The notes: a model not told the origin generated them from the sequence alone. A stretch of 64,000 nt of DNA from Anagrus nilaparvatae (GCA_022575985.1 JAKSXM010000007.1:126501-190500); one strand, 5' to 3'; positions 33,638-45,310 are shown, numbered from the stretch's first letter. Numbers and translations: made by a program.

Positions 33638-36242
33638 TTCTTACATATGTATATTAAACACAAAAAAAAAATTGCACTTCCCTTTTACATAACTTTTAGT
33701 CATTTTTATGTCTAAATTGCTTCCACTAAATTCAGGATATGCCTGTACTGCCATACAGGAGAAAAAAGGCAATATCTCACTTTTAACTCATTTCGAGATA
33801 TTTAAAGAAACGCGTTTCGGTTAATTTTCAAAGGTTTGTATACAATTAAAAAGATATTTATATGTTTCTAAGGTAATTAAGATATGCTCTTATCATTGGT
33901 GAAAAAATTTTTCCAAAATTTCCACTCTTTATATGAAAAACAAGAGATATGCAAAAATAGCAGCGCCAAATCAGCTTATAATAAACGAAAGAAAAGCAAT
34001 ATCGAGAAATGCATTTTTATTCCTGTACTCATATAAAGAGATATTGCTTTTTTTCTCCTGTATTGAAATATTTTTTTCCATGCGCGCTGCTCTGACGTAC
34101 AGGAGAAGAAAAGGGATATCTCGAGATATGCATTTATTTCATGTATTTTTGGTTCCTCAATGAGGAACCATTGTGATAGGTCAAATTTCGATTTTTGATT
34201 TTTTGGCATATAAGCACGTTTTGAGACCCCAGGAAGCTAAAAAACCGGTTTTTAAAAAAAGTATGTATGTAACCGGTGAAGTTTCACAACCATTATGGAA
34301 TTAAGACCTAATTTTTTTTTCAAAAATTTTTTCATCAAAAAATCTCAAACTACTTTTTTTTTTTTAATTTGGATGTAATACCTCATTTATTTCTACGAAA
34401 GTACTTATATTTGAAAGTATGGTTTTTACTCTATATCTCGAATCTGATACTTAATTTTTTGAAAATATTTTTCACGAAAAAATACAAAAAAAATCAAATT
34501 TTTTTTTTCTTTTTGGACATAGTACCTAATTCATTTCTGTGAAATGACTAATTTTAGAAAGTTTGTTTATAGTCATTTTTTGGTGCTGATACCAAATTTT
34601 TTCCAAAATTCTTTCTTAAAATTAAAAAAACAAAAAAATTAAAAAACCTGAAATATTTTTTTTTTTTTTTGTGTAATACCTCAATTAATTCCATGAAAGT
34701 ACTAATATCTGAAAATATTGCAACCGGTGATGTTTCACAACCGTTATGAAATTAAGACCTAATTTTTTTTTCAAAAATTTTTTCACCAAAAAAGCTCTAG
34801 GTACTTTTTTTTTTTTTTAATTTGGATGTAATACCTCATTTATTTCCACGAAAGTACTTATATTTGAAAGTATGGTTTTTACTTGATATCTTGAATCTGA
34901 TACTTAATTTTTTTTAAATTTTTTTCACAAAATTTTCGTCACAAAAAAATAAAAAAAATACCAAATTATTTTTTCTCTTTGGACGTAGTACCTAATTTAT
35001 TTCTATGAAAGTACTAGTTTTAGAAAGTTCATTTATAGTAACTTTTTGGATCTGATATCGAATTTTTTCAAAGTTTTTTTCTCAAAATTAAAAAAACCAA
35101 AAAAACTGCAATATTTTTTTTTTTTAGTGTAATGCCTCATATAATTCCATGAAAGTACTAATATCTGAAAATATTGTAACCGGTGATATTTCACAACTAT
35201 TATGGAATTAAGAGAGAAATGTATGTATGATTGCATGGTTGTAATCGGTGATATCAGTGGCATATTAATGTATTAATCTCATTGCTTGAGGAACCTTAGT
35301 GCCAGCTAGTTGGCAGGGTATTTTTTTTATTCCATGTTAAAATTTATCAAACACAGGAAACCTTCGAGATATGCAATGCTAACTTTTTTGTTATCAGTGA
35401 TATCAAAATAATTTTTGCACCACTGGATAGATATTTTTTTCACGATTATGCACATATAAATATCTCATTTTTTATAAAATCTAGAGATATTGCCTTTTTT
35501 CTCCTGTACGGCAGTGTACGCTAATCATTCACGATTTTACTATCCGCTAAGCATTTATGACCTTATTTCACATTTTCTCGATTAAAACTTTATCTAAAAC
35601 GCTCTAAATGGATGGCCCAAATTGCACGTAAATTACCGAGGATGGTAAACTGCGATTTGGGCCATTCTTTATTTATGGACAAGGGCTGAATAAAATTTTT
35701 CTGCGACAGTCACGAGAAATTTCGTACTTTCGTGGCTACTGTACAGAAAAATAATTTTTATATTTATTCTGCTTTCCTGGGCTCCTGGTGTTCATTAAAA
35801 ATGATTTTTAATTCTAAAATTTCCGTTTTTTGAGAATTCAAGATGACAGTTTAGTAAATTAAAAATATAAGAATTTTTCATTGTTACTTTATCAAAAATT
35901 TTAAAAAAAATTGGCACCTATTGACAGAATATTATTGAATTTGACTATTTAATAAAGTTTAGGTATTTAAGTTGTACTGGTCGAGAACCGAGTAGGGTTA
36001 GGTTATACCGGAAATATTTTCAACAAAAAGCTAAAAAAATCAATAAAACTTATCGGGATTGTTCTTTTATATAATATAGCACACTCAAGATTTGTTAACA
36101 TGTTTTGATAGTGAGCGATGATTTCACGTTAGAGGCATAAGAAGTGTATATAGTGGAAGCAAATTAGACATAAAAATCACTGAAAATTGATTTAAAAGGG
36201 AAGTGCAATTTTTTTTTTGTGTTTAATATACATATGTAAGAA
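33638..36242. mobile_element. 2.6-kb TIR element without a recognisable transposase
   Basis: Inverted ends of about 92 bp (TTCTTACATATGTATATTAA inward to GCTTCCACTA) bound the interval. The inside holds AT-rich repeats and the ~450-bp tandem family at 34.2-35.3 kb; no long reading frame exists. No target duplication could be set. Confidence 0.6.
34159..35320. repeat. CTAGTTGGCA-family repeat, ~450-bp tandem units
   Basis: AACCGGTGAWRTTTCACAAC (W and R variable) recurs at about 34271, 34722 and 35178, giving units of 451-456 bp. The block ends GAGGAACCTTAGTGCCAGCT then AGTTGGCAGGG. Relatives occur at 49424-50277 (foldback form) and 54900-56400. Confidence 0.75.
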
Positions 36243-36804
36243 TATTAGATAGACTGCGCTTTATATTTTTTCAACAATTCTAGTACACTTCTAGAGACAT
36301 TTATAGTATTGTTGTGATTTCTAGGGACTTTCTAAAACTTCTAGCGTATACAGGGAATTCTAAAAAAAGATTTAAACAACCTATCTAGAAAATTGACCAT
36401 ATTATTGGCCTTAGGATCGGCCTTCAGAGTGCAATCTCTATCCGCTATCATGGTTAGGGATATAGCACAAACAACTTAAGGCGTGCAAGTCAACATCAGC
36501 TCCTTAATCAAAACCTCAAAACCAGATAAAGCCCAGCCATCGGTATTTTTTCCTTACTTTATAAAATGAGAAAAAAAAAATAAAAAATAAAAAATAAAAG
36601 AATAGCATGGTAGCAACAGTTATAGCAGTCATAGCATTAATTATTTAATTAATTTCTGCCAAGTGATTTTGGCACGATAATTTTATCACAGTCAATATTT
36701 AAGTAAATTAATAAATAATACAGCCGTAAGCAACAATTCATATCAATGTGTAACGTTTATACATCTAAATCTTGGTAAAACAGCTCAATATTGTCACATC
36801 AAAT
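36243..36804. other. 3' flank of the jockey-like LINE
   Basis: AT-rich with no gene; the part next to 36805 is probably LINE 3' UTR since it directly follows the LINE stop codon on the minus strand. Confidence 0.4.
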
Positions 36805-37935
36805 TTAAAAAACTGAATCATCATCGTGGTTTGCGGTTCTTAAGTATTTGAATAAACCTGCTTTGAATGAGTCAATTGAATGAAGGAATCTTATTGCTGA
36901 GGGGAGGGAGTTCCAACTTTTTGTTCCTTGGACCTGAAACGAGTCTCCATGACATTCATCTAGTTCAGTTACATTGAGCTCGCGTGTTATTAGCTCACCT
37001 TTAGCTGCTTCTTTGGGGATATACTTAACAAAAGTTGAGGTCAGGTATTCGGTCTGATGTAGACGAAGAATTTTGTACATAATTATTGATGTAAAATAAA
37101 GCCTACGCATGTTACAAGTTAGCCACTCTAACCTTTCTCGATAAGGAGGAATGTGTATGTCCCTACGAACTCCAAAGATATACCTTAGGCATGTATTGCT
37201 TAATCTTTGTATTCTATCCTTTAAACTTGTTGAACAATCAAGATATACGACAGAGCAATAATTCAAGTGAGGGACAACTAGTGCTTATGTAGAAGCTTAA
37301 TGCGAAGAGCCTCCGTGGTGCATCGCCTGATAAACCTGAGCGTATAGAGGACCCTATTCATTTTTTTATCAATTGATGTAATATGCAGCTCCTAAGATAA
37401 CTTATTGTCCAGGATTACAACTAGACTCTTAACCTCTTTAACAAAGGGTACCGTAACACCTTCACTCACAGTCACACCAGTTAGGTTAAGTCTTTCCAAT
37501 TGTTCTACAAAATAGTTAGGCTAGTGCCAAAGTGTATAGCTTTAGTTTTGTCTGGGTTCAGTCTCAGGGATACTCTTTTGGCCCAGATATTGATGTTATG
37601 AGCCGCTAATGATAGCTTATCAATTGCCTCATTTACATTCTCAGGTGGTGTTTGCACATATATCTGTAAGTCGTCTGCGTATAAAAAAAGAAAGATGTCC
37701 TCGTCAAGGTACAGTTTGACGTCATTTATGTAAAGACAAAACAGGAGGGGACCCAACACAAACCCTTGTGGAACACCCAGGTTAACTCCAAGAGAGTCAG
37801 AAAAAGAAGTTTTTGAGGAGACTTGTAATTTTCTCTCTTGGAGGTAGGATTAAATCCACAGCAAGGCATTTTTTGAGAAGCCCATGGACTTTAATTTGAC
37901 TATAAGCTTCGATGGTGCAATGGAGTCAATTTTAT
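36805..37935 (-). pseudogene. Jockey-like LINE, C-terminal half of RT ORF (degenerate)
   Basis: On the minus strand, starting near 37928, the translation is DSIAPSKLIVKLKSMGFSKN, ALLWI, a stop, SYLQERKLQVSSKTSFSDSL, then GVPQGFVLGPLLFCLYINDV and the catalytic FLYADDLQIYV. Frameshifts between 37267 and 37505 separate this from the 153-residue C-terminal frame at 36805-37266 (MNYCSVVYLDCSTSLKDRIQ through FKAGLFKYL). The RT is of the jockey/CR1 type. It starts exactly where the piece at 42455-43390 ends in family order, so the two are halves of one element. A diverged C-terminal relative lies at 60500-60830. Confidence 0.85.
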
Positions 37936-38267
37936 TTTTTTATTTCGGTCGTGATCGGCGCCCATTATCGGGCGTGCATGTGGTTTTAAAAATAGTGAGC
38001 ATATATCTTTTATATACGCTCGCGTGCATTAAAATATTGGTGGCACTACCTAATGGACAAACACAAACCTCGCGTTTGTGTTTGTGCATAAAAACATATT
38101 TTTGCCTACGTATTTTTAAACACATTTTTCATCACGTTTAATTTTACATTCGTGTGTTTAACGTAGTACTTCTCTCATTGGCTGGCTTTTAATCTAAGCT
38201 CGACTCTCATTGGCTGGCGTTCATCGCGCCAGCTAAAATATAGCTATTCACATGTTTATTATTTTAA
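37936..38267. other. Junction region inside the split LINE
   Basis: Contains a short direct repeat, CTCTCATTGGCTGGC, twice (near 38173 and 38206). It may be the 3' end of the gag-bearing element. No gene seen. Confidence 0.4.
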
Positions 38268-39450
38268 CTATGTTTTATATTTATTTATATTTATGAATTT
38301 TGTTTTTTTCCCGTTGTTCAGTTCTACGTTTATTTTTTGTGTATGACTGGTATTCGATTGTTCTTCTTCGTATTTTAGCATGGCTATGGTTGCTTCCTCT
38401 TCTGAACCTTCATCGCTGTCATATTGATCACTTTCTTGGTTGCTCAGTCTTTCGGAGTCAGTATTTGACAATTTTTTAACGATGTGTCTAGCTGCTGGTT
38501 TTCCTTCTCATCAAAGTTTTTTTTTTGGTTCGTCTTGCATTCTTTCTTTACCTCTGGCTTTGATAAGTTTATCATCAATTACTCCAATACCAACAATTCT
38601 AGCTTGTTGTCTAGCCATCTCCTATATTGTTTGAGGTTGGTGTAATTCTACTTTTTCTACTACTCCTTCAGTGAAATGCCATTTCAATGTATTTATAATA
38701 TCTTCGTCATTTGGAAAATTTTCCAAGTATCTAGCCTGGGTCGCCCATTTTAAAAAATAATTTTCACGAGTACAACTTCCTTTATAAGCTCCAGTTTTTA
38801 GATAAGAAAATATCTCTCTTTGTACTGGTTCAGACCAAAATTTATCTTGAAAACGAACTTTTAGTTGCTCATAATTACCTGTATCAGCAAATCTAATCCA
38901 TTTAGCTGCGACACCTTTCTTAACGTCATCATTGAATTGTACATCAGCTAGTTTAATGGCTTTAGTCACTGCGTTTATTTGTCTTTGTGATGACCTCCTG
39001 CGTGGTTCTGAACGTAAAGGTTCTCTTGGCAAATCCTGTTATTGATGCATTCGAAGAGCCCGTCCAAATATACCATGATTTACTATTGGAGACTGCTGTA
39101 GCCTTTGATTTTGCCCCATATCTCTTTCCAGATTTAAGAGATTGCTGGTTTGGTTGCTGTTATTTTTGGTTTAGCAACCTATTTTTTTCTTCTTTCCATT
39201 GTTGTCTTCCTTTTTTCCATTGTATTTGCATGTGTTGCATTTGCTCTGCTCTTAGGTTATGTAATTCGTCTAATCTTTGAATATGCATATCTTCCGCTTC
39301 ACGCCTGCGCTTACGATTCTCTTCTTTCTCTCATTCTTTTCTTCTTTGTTGAGTACGACTGCGCATTCCATTCGAAACGGAAACCTGTTCATTGACGTCA
39401 TTTCCTATTTCTTGTAAATCCAACTGGTTCATTATCGGAGCTTTCGCCAT
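38268..39450 (-). pseudogene. Degenerate retroelement gag-like ORF
   Basis: Read on the minus strand from ATG at 39448-39450 the translation starts MAKAPIMNQLDLQEIGNDVN, hits a stop, continues through a basic coiled-coil region (EEQ- and RRREAED-like) and, after a frame change near 39030, gives QINAVTKAIKLADVQFNDDV to FWSEPVQREIFSYLKTGAYK and YFLKWATQARYLENFPNDED. This layout resembles insect retrotransposon Gag (capsid-like helices; partner of RNA packaging). An acidic C-terminal piece, DQYDSDEGSEEEATIAM, ends at 38268. At least three stops or frame changes make it non-functional. A nearby TGGCGACCGTAATAGG resembles a tRNA-Arg primer-binding site, so an LTR element is likely, but pol is absent. 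Confidence 0.6.
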
Positions 39451-39600
39451 TTTGAACAATTAAAATCCTTTTAATCACTTTATTTAATATTGATTAAACC
39501 AATCAAATTTCAATTAAAATAAAAATTTTTTTTTTTAATTTAAATGCATTCCTTTGGTTAACACTTTTTATCCGCGTAACCAATGCGGTGCGTCCTATTA

Positions 39601-39609
39601 CGGTCGCCA
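39601..39609 (-). other. Possible primer-binding site, duplicated at 40732-40740
   Basis: On the minus strand TGGCGACCG(TAATAGG) lies 150 bp upstream of the gag-like ATG and resembles the tRNA-Arg-primed sites of mdg1/412-type elements. The nine bases CGGTCGCCA (+ strand) recur exactly beyond the palindrome at 40732-40740, so the site may have been duplicated by its insertion. Confidence 0.4.
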
Positions 39610-40731
39610 TGTGTCAGGGTACAAATTATACCCAGACTATTCACGCTCACCTGAAAATAATCATATGCTACAGTATACTCTCGTGAACGTGCGATAGAAC
39701 CTTCTGAGGTACATTCGGAGAACATTCGCGCCGAATACAAATTTAGAATATGAGTCCGAATGTACTTCAGAATATTCTATAGAACATTAAATGATTATTT
39801 TGTTTTTTTTTTTAAATAAACAAAGAATATGCAAAATAAGGGTATATATTTATAATAAGTTTAACATATTATTATTATAAAAATAAAGTAAAATATATAC
39901 ATAAATGTATATCAGTTTAGATTCCATGTACCAAATATATCATAGATATGAAGAAATAAATTTCTTATTTCCCATATTAATAAGTACATCAATGGTATTT
40001 CACTCTGATACATTGAGTGAGATCATCAGTAAGAAACTCAATGTATCTTTCTTATATACCATTTTATTCAACTAGATGTGTCTTTGATTTCTTATATACT
40101 CTTGCAAAATCATTTCTCTTGCGAGAATATATATTTGAAATCAATTAATAACATTGGACCACTTTGTGGTAACAAATGTTATAGTTGAATAAAGTATATC
40201 ACATTCAAAGCACCAAATTCATGGCATTCGATGTGATTAGATTTGTTAGATATTCTCGCAAGAGAAATGATTTTGCAAGAGTATATAAGAAATCAAAGAC
40301 ACATCTAGTTGAATAAAATGGTATATAAGAAAGATACATTGAGTTTCTTACTGATGATCTCACTCAATGTATCAGAGTGAAATACCATTGATGTACTTAT
40401 TAATATGGAAAATAAGAAATTTATTTCTTCATATCTATGATATATTTGGTACATGGAATCTAAACTGATATACATTTATGTATATATTTTACTTTATTTT
40501 TATAATAATAATATGTTAAACTTATTATGAATATATACCCTTATTTTGCATATTCTTTGTTTATTTAAAAAAAACAAAATAATCATTTAATGTTCTACAG
40601 AATATTCTGAAGTACATTTGGACTCATATTCTAAATTTGTATTCGGCGCGAATGTTCTCCGAATGTACCTCAGAAGGTTCTATCGCACGTTCACGAGAGT
40701 ATACTGTAGCATATGATTATTTTCAGGTGAG
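39610..40731. mobile_element. 1.1-kb foldback element with ~485-bp near-perfect arms
   Basis: 39645-40130 is mirrored by 40250-40731 with only a few differences (for example CTATAGAACATT against CTGTAGAACATT), around a 119-bp spacer. Flanking 9-bp direct repeats (CGGTCGCCA) would fit a Mutator-like target duplication. The left 35 bp (39610-39644, starting TGTGTCAGGGTAC) has no partner at the right end, so ends are asymmetric. No coding capacity. Confidence 0.78.
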
Positions 40732-40929
40732 CGGTCGCCACCTGGTCAATTTAATTAAAGAAATACCTGAATACCACTATTAGGATAGACTAAGAAGTAA
40801 AACATTTTATTTTATGTGTCCGTTCACTATATAATTTAAAATAAATTAAAGACAATAAAAATTTTTTTTTTAATAAAAGAAAATTTATTTTTTCCGTCTA
40901 ATAGTGACAAGTCAATTATAAACTGACGC

Positions 40930-40957
40930 GTTTCGAGATATGTAATCTCATTTTCAA
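40930..40957 (-). ncRNA. Hammerhead-like motif of PLE2 (minus copy)
   Basis: On the minus strand TTGAAAA, a base, a 5-bp hairpin (GAGAT/ATCTC) and GAAAC follow in the same order as in PLE1. Core positions are further from consensus, so activity is unlikely. Confidence 0.35.
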
Positions 40958-41114
40958 AGATTAAAGAAAATTTTTTTTATTTTCGTGTCATCTCTTTGAT
41001 ACAACGAAGTATACTGAATATAAATTTTGTTATATTTATATTTTTCAATTTTAAATTTTAAATTTTATTTTTATCAACATATATTATTATTATTATTTAC
41101 AATTATTATTATTA

Positions 41115-41481
41115 TTATGAATTATTTTGATTATTATTGTGATTTAAATATTTTATTGCTGTGTCATATAAATAATTAGAATTAAAAATTAATTGGTCAT
41201 TTAATAACAAATGTGGATTTTTTTGATATTCTATATATATAAAAAATTCTTCAACAGCATTCATGTATTTACCTTTTTTACAGTAATATAATGCTTCTAA
41301 ATTTGTATTGATATCAGTATAATTATGATTATTGTCTGTAATATGTTTTGCATAATTAGATTTTATTTTTTGATTTTTATCGTTATTATTGATATTCTTA
41401 TCATTATTGTTCATTATTTTTAATAGATTCTTTCTTGTTGGTAGATGTTCAATAAAACGATCTTTAAATGGTCTACCTGTT
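41115..41481 (-). pseudogene. PLE2 GIY-YIG C-terminal fragment, minus copy
   Basis: Open from the truncation: TGRPFKDRFIEHLPTRKNLL, then an Asn-rich linker, SNYAKHITDNNHNY, and EEFFIYIEYQKNP near the C terminus. The YIGQTGRPF...R...EH layout, completed by the plus copy, is that of GIY-YIG endonucleases of Penelope-like elements; the reverse transcriptase is entirely missing. The sequence differs widely from PLE1, so it is a separate family. Confidence 0.72.
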
Positions 41482-41519
41482 TAATAATTACTATTATTTA
41501 ATTATTATATTTAATTATT

Positions 41520-42173
41520 TACATAGGTCAAACAGGTAGACCATTTAAAGATCGTTTTATTGAACATCTACCAACAAGAAAGAATCTATTAAAAATAATG
41601 AACAATAATGATAAGAATAACAATAATAACGATAAAAATCAAAAAATAAAATCTAATTATGCAAAACATATTACAGACAATAATCATAATTATACTGATA
41701 TCAAAGAAATTTAGAAGCATTATATTACTGTAAAAAAGATAAATACATGAATGCTGTTGAAGAATTTTTTATATATATAGAATATCAAAAAAATCCACAT
41801 TTGTTATTAAATGACCAATTAATTTTTTATTCTAATTATTTATATGACACAGCAATAAAATATTTAAATCACAATAATAATCAAAATAATTCATAATAAT
41901 AATAATAATTGTAAATAATAATAATAATATATGTTGATACAAATAAAATTTAAAATTTAAAATTGAAAAATATAAATATAACAAAATTTATATTCAGTAT
42001 ACTTCGTTGTATCAAAGAGATGACACGAAAATAAAAAAAATTTTCTTAAATCTTTGAAAATGAGATTACATATCTCGAAACGCGTCAGTTTATAATTGAC
42101 TTGTCACTATTAGACGGAAAAAATAAATTTTCTTTTATTAAAAAAAAATTTTTATTGTCTTTAATTTATTTTA
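41520..42173 (+). mobile_element. Penelope-like element PLE2, plus copy (deeply truncated)
   Basis: From TACATAGGTCAAACAGG (YIGQTGRP) it mirrors the minus copy after a spacer of about 45 bp. Its frame breaks near 41705 (AAAGAAATTTAG), giving a stop not present in the minus copy. The 3' UTR carries the hammerhead-like motif at 42054-42081. Confidence 0.78.
42054..42081 (+). ncRNA. Hammerhead-like motif of PLE2 (plus copy)
   Basis: TTGAAAA at 42054-42060, stem II GAGAT/ATCTC at 42062-42076, and GAAAC at 42077-42081. It keeps the layout seen downstream of PLE1 despite little other similarity. Confidence 0.38.
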
Positions 42174-42454
42174 TAGACTAAGAACCCTGGGTATTTAAAA
42201 CATACATTTTGCATATTAAGGGCAAGAAACCCGTCCCTGTAGTTTAGAAAATATGATTTTTTTACGTAAATATGTAAAAACATTGATAGTTTCAAAATTA
42301 GTCTGAGCAAAATTGAATTTGGTTAATTATTATTTTTATTCAAAAAATTTGAAATGAAATTTTTCGAATTATAAAAAACTTGTATAATTCGGAAACTTCT
42401 ATAATTCAAAACGAGAGCCCGGTCCCGTGAATTTTGAATGATACAAGTTCCACT
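42174..42454. repeat. Dispersed repeat also found at 25.4-25.6 kb
   Basis: About 42190-42310 matches 25470-25600 (GTTTAGAAAATATGATTTTT; TTAGTCTGAGCAAAATTGAA). It lies between PLE2 and the LINE fragment and contains no gene. Confidence 0.65.
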
Positions 42455-43390
42455 GTAATAATGTAATCTGTCTATCGTTAATTCCTTGTTGTATATCGTC
42501 AGTTAATTTGAGTAATGCTGTTTGTGTGCTACTGTGATGTATGCAGTCTGTAATGGGTCAAGTAAGCTCTTACTTGTTAAGAATGCAGTAATTTGATCGT
42601 GTACCAGTTTTTCTAAGACCTTAGACACAAAGCAGAGCAAAGCTACTGGCCTAAAATCAGAGATTGATGAGGGAATACGAGTTTTCTTAATTGCAACTAG
42701 TAACGATTTTTTCCAACTAAGAGGAAAAATGTTTTTAAATAGAGACTCATTGAAGAGTTTTACAAGGAAGGGGCCAAGTCTTAGAGACTTAGCTATTACT
42801 TTTTGAGGTATACAATTGTCGCCCGTAGCCTGCGATGAAAAGTGAGCTACCACCAAAATTACATCATTGAGTGAAACCTGCGAGAATTGAAAACCTTCTT
42901 TAGGCGCATTAGCAATTAGATAATCGATATTATTGAGATTTGAATTTTCAGATGTCGAATAAGACACTCCCGCAAAGAATTTATTTATTTCATCTGGGGC
43001 AAAACCGCGAAGATCTGATTTAGGAGCGGGTAGTAGCCCAAGATGACTGAGTTCTTGCCAAATATCTTTGCCATTCGTAAGCTTATTATTAATTTGCTCT
43101 TGATAAAAAGAGTTACGCGTTTGTTCAGAAGACATTTCAACTTTGCTTGAGAGCCTTATAAGTTCTTTTAGGAGATGAGGACTTTTTGATCTTAAGTAGC
43201 ATTTTTCAACCGCCTTGCGTTTTTTAACAAGCTGTTTTAGCTCACCATTGATCCAAGGTTGCATTTTTTTTCTTAGGGTTCACTATTTTGAGGGGAGCAA
43301 GATGATCAATAGCTGTCTGTAGATTATTACTTAGGCTGTCAACTACTGATTGTATTCCAAAGTCAGGATTATCATACAAAGAGTTAAGTT
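42455..43390 (-). pseudogene. Jockey-like LINE, N-terminal half of RT ORF
   Basis: The minus-strand frame 43264-42503 reads QPWINGELKQLVKKRKAVEK, the pre-RT linker LSHLGLLPAPKSDLRGFAP, then RT blocks with GDNCIPQKVIAKSL, PLSWKKSLLVAIKKTRIPSS, SDFRPVALLCFVSKVLEKLV and LLDPLQTAY. A frameshift near 42540 moves the next block (STQTALLKLTDDIQQGINDR, QITLL) to another frame, and homology stops near 42455. Upstream, LAPLKIVNPKKK is in a third frame (to about 43390). It lacks the catalytic YADD, which is on the other half at 36805-37935. Confidence 0.85.
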
Positions 43391-44110
43391 AAAAATACGT
43401 TTTACAGATACGTTAAATGGTTTGCCAGTTTTGCCCCTTTTGCCCAACTTATAAAACCTATAGGTTTTATCAGGTTTTATTTAAGAAGCCACTAGTTTTA
43501 AAATTGGTAAGGTATCGTGTATCGAATTAATTATAATAAAAAGAATCATTTTTTGTAAGTATATATAAAAAATTTCCATTAGCAATAAACTCATCAAGTC
43601 TTTAAAATTCTTTTGAACTTGTATTTACACTATTATAAATATTTCCCAAGTAAAAAAGAGAATATATTTTCAATATATTGTTTTTGAAATATATTGTAAA
43701 TATATTGTAAATATATTCTCAATATATTGTTTATGTTTTATTCAACGATATCTTAACAGAATTGGCATACAAAGGGAGACTACTACCTTTGGGAAACCAT
43801 GTCAGAGTAACTATAAGTTTTTTGATTTTAATAAAAAATTGTAATTTTAACATGGTACATGTTTATAGGAGATGAACCACAGAAAACCTGAAAAAATAGG
43901 AAGCAGGGGGTAAAATCACAATCGAATGGGAGGGTCAAAACTTAGAATAATCCGGGTTTAGGGACTTAGATGATTCGGATTTAAGAACTTATTTAAGTAT
44001 ACTTACAAATTACCTAGCAATGTAATAGATAAATATTCAGTAAACATAAACATGTTCCATGCAAGTTTTTAACGTACATATACTCGAGGTTTGCGAAGTT
44101 CAGTAAATAT
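43391..44110. other. Intergenic AT-rich DNA
   Basis: TATATTGTAAATATATTG-type short repeats lie at about 43660-43735, and phrases like GGGACTTAGATGATTCGG match the degenerate family of 21.2-21.4 kb. No gene. Confidence 0.5.
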
Positions 44111-44817
44111 AGTAGCGGAGCCCATACGATATAGGGTGATTTTCTGACTAACCAAAGATAATTGCAAATGGACCAGACTACTTATGTAAGGATGCCCACT
44201 GAGTCATGTGTTAAGAGCCTTTGCGTACCTAAATAGCCTAGGCCGAGCTAGGCTGGTTAGCTGAAAATCACCTAGGTGAAAATTTTACTAACCGGATGAA
44301 AATTTAGGATATCCTTAAATACACCCCTCAGAAGCTAATTCCAAATCGGTTTGTAAAAAAACCGGTGCTGACCTGAACGGGGGCGGTTTAAAAAATTTTT
44401 GACCCAAACTTTTAACCCTTATAACTAGGCAATGCACCATTTCCCAAAGGTACAATTTGCACATATGCTACATTTGGCATGTACATTCATTAGCCAAAGT
44501 CCTATGTGGTTACAATTTTTTCACCTTGGGTCAAAAATTTTTCAACCCCCCCCCCCCCCGTTCAGGGCAGCACCGGTTTTTTTACAAACCGATTTGGAAT
44601 TAGCTTCTGGGGGGTGTATTTAAGGATACCCTAAATTTTCATCCGGTTAGTAAAATTTTCACCTAGGTGATTTTCAGCTAACCAGCCTAGGCTATTTAGG
44701 TACGCAAAGGCTCTTAACATATGACTCAGTGGGCATCCTTACATAAGTAGTTCGGTGCATTTGCAATTATCTTTGGTTAGTCAAAAAATCACCCTACATC
44801 GTATGGGCTCCGCTACT
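44111..44817. mobile_element. 707-bp MITE with ~300-bp inverted arms
   Basis: Ends AGTAGCGGAGCCCATACGAT and inverse are exact. Arms (44111-44412; 44535-44817) stay similar throughout, including GGTTAGCTGAAAATCACCTA. AATAT precedes the left end and follows the right end, a possible 5-bp duplication. The spacer has no transposase. Confidence 0.82.
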
Positions 44818-45310
44818 AATATGAACCTTATTTTTCTGGGTTGAATATCGGGAATGTTTTTCCAACAAGAAACTCCATCCATAACTCTAAATTGTAATTT
44901 AATCAAGGAAGTGTTACTATTGGTCTCCCATTGTAATATGGTAAATAATAATAAAGATTAAAGATAAAATATTTTTTGATAAAATCGTCTTTGACATTAA
45001 AAGTTTACTGATTAAAAAATTTTATCAATTTAAACAAAATTTTATTAAAATGAATAAAATAATGGTTTTTTGTATAATGAAAAATAATTGATTGATACCT
45101 ATATATATGAAAATTTTGCAGAACATTATATCAATTTTTAAATAATATATTGGAATTTCACGACTTATAGTGGTACTTTTTTTCAGAGGTTGTAATTTTA
45201 AAGTCGTAGTTCGGATGCATTTCATTTTAGACATTGTAAAAAATCCATTTACCTTAATTTGATGTTGTATACTCTTATTGCTAAACATTCAAATTTATTT
45301 GATACACAAC
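44818..45310. other. Intergenic AT-rich DNA
   Basis: No supported feature. The minus frame at 45025-45288 is AT-driven and has no motif. Confidence 0.4.

Larger units (their letters stand above)
40837..41482 (-). mobile_element. Penelope-like element PLE2, minus copy (deeply truncated)
   Basis: This is the left arm of a second head-to-head Penelope pair. It holds only the GIY-YIG end of the ORF and the 3' UTR, and is mirrored at 41530-42173 with few differences. The outer limits share GTCTTTAATTTATTTTA. Confidence 0.78.

Noticed and set aside
38987..39395. Plus-strand hydrophobic frames (97 and 81 codons)
   Set aside because: Antisense to the gag-like frame; the hydrophobicity reflects the inverse of its basic coiled-coil codons.
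40250..40731. Palindrome as an assembly artefact
   Set aside because: The arms differ at a few positions and have a unique 119-bp spacer, so a simple fold-over of one read is unlikely, though not excluded.
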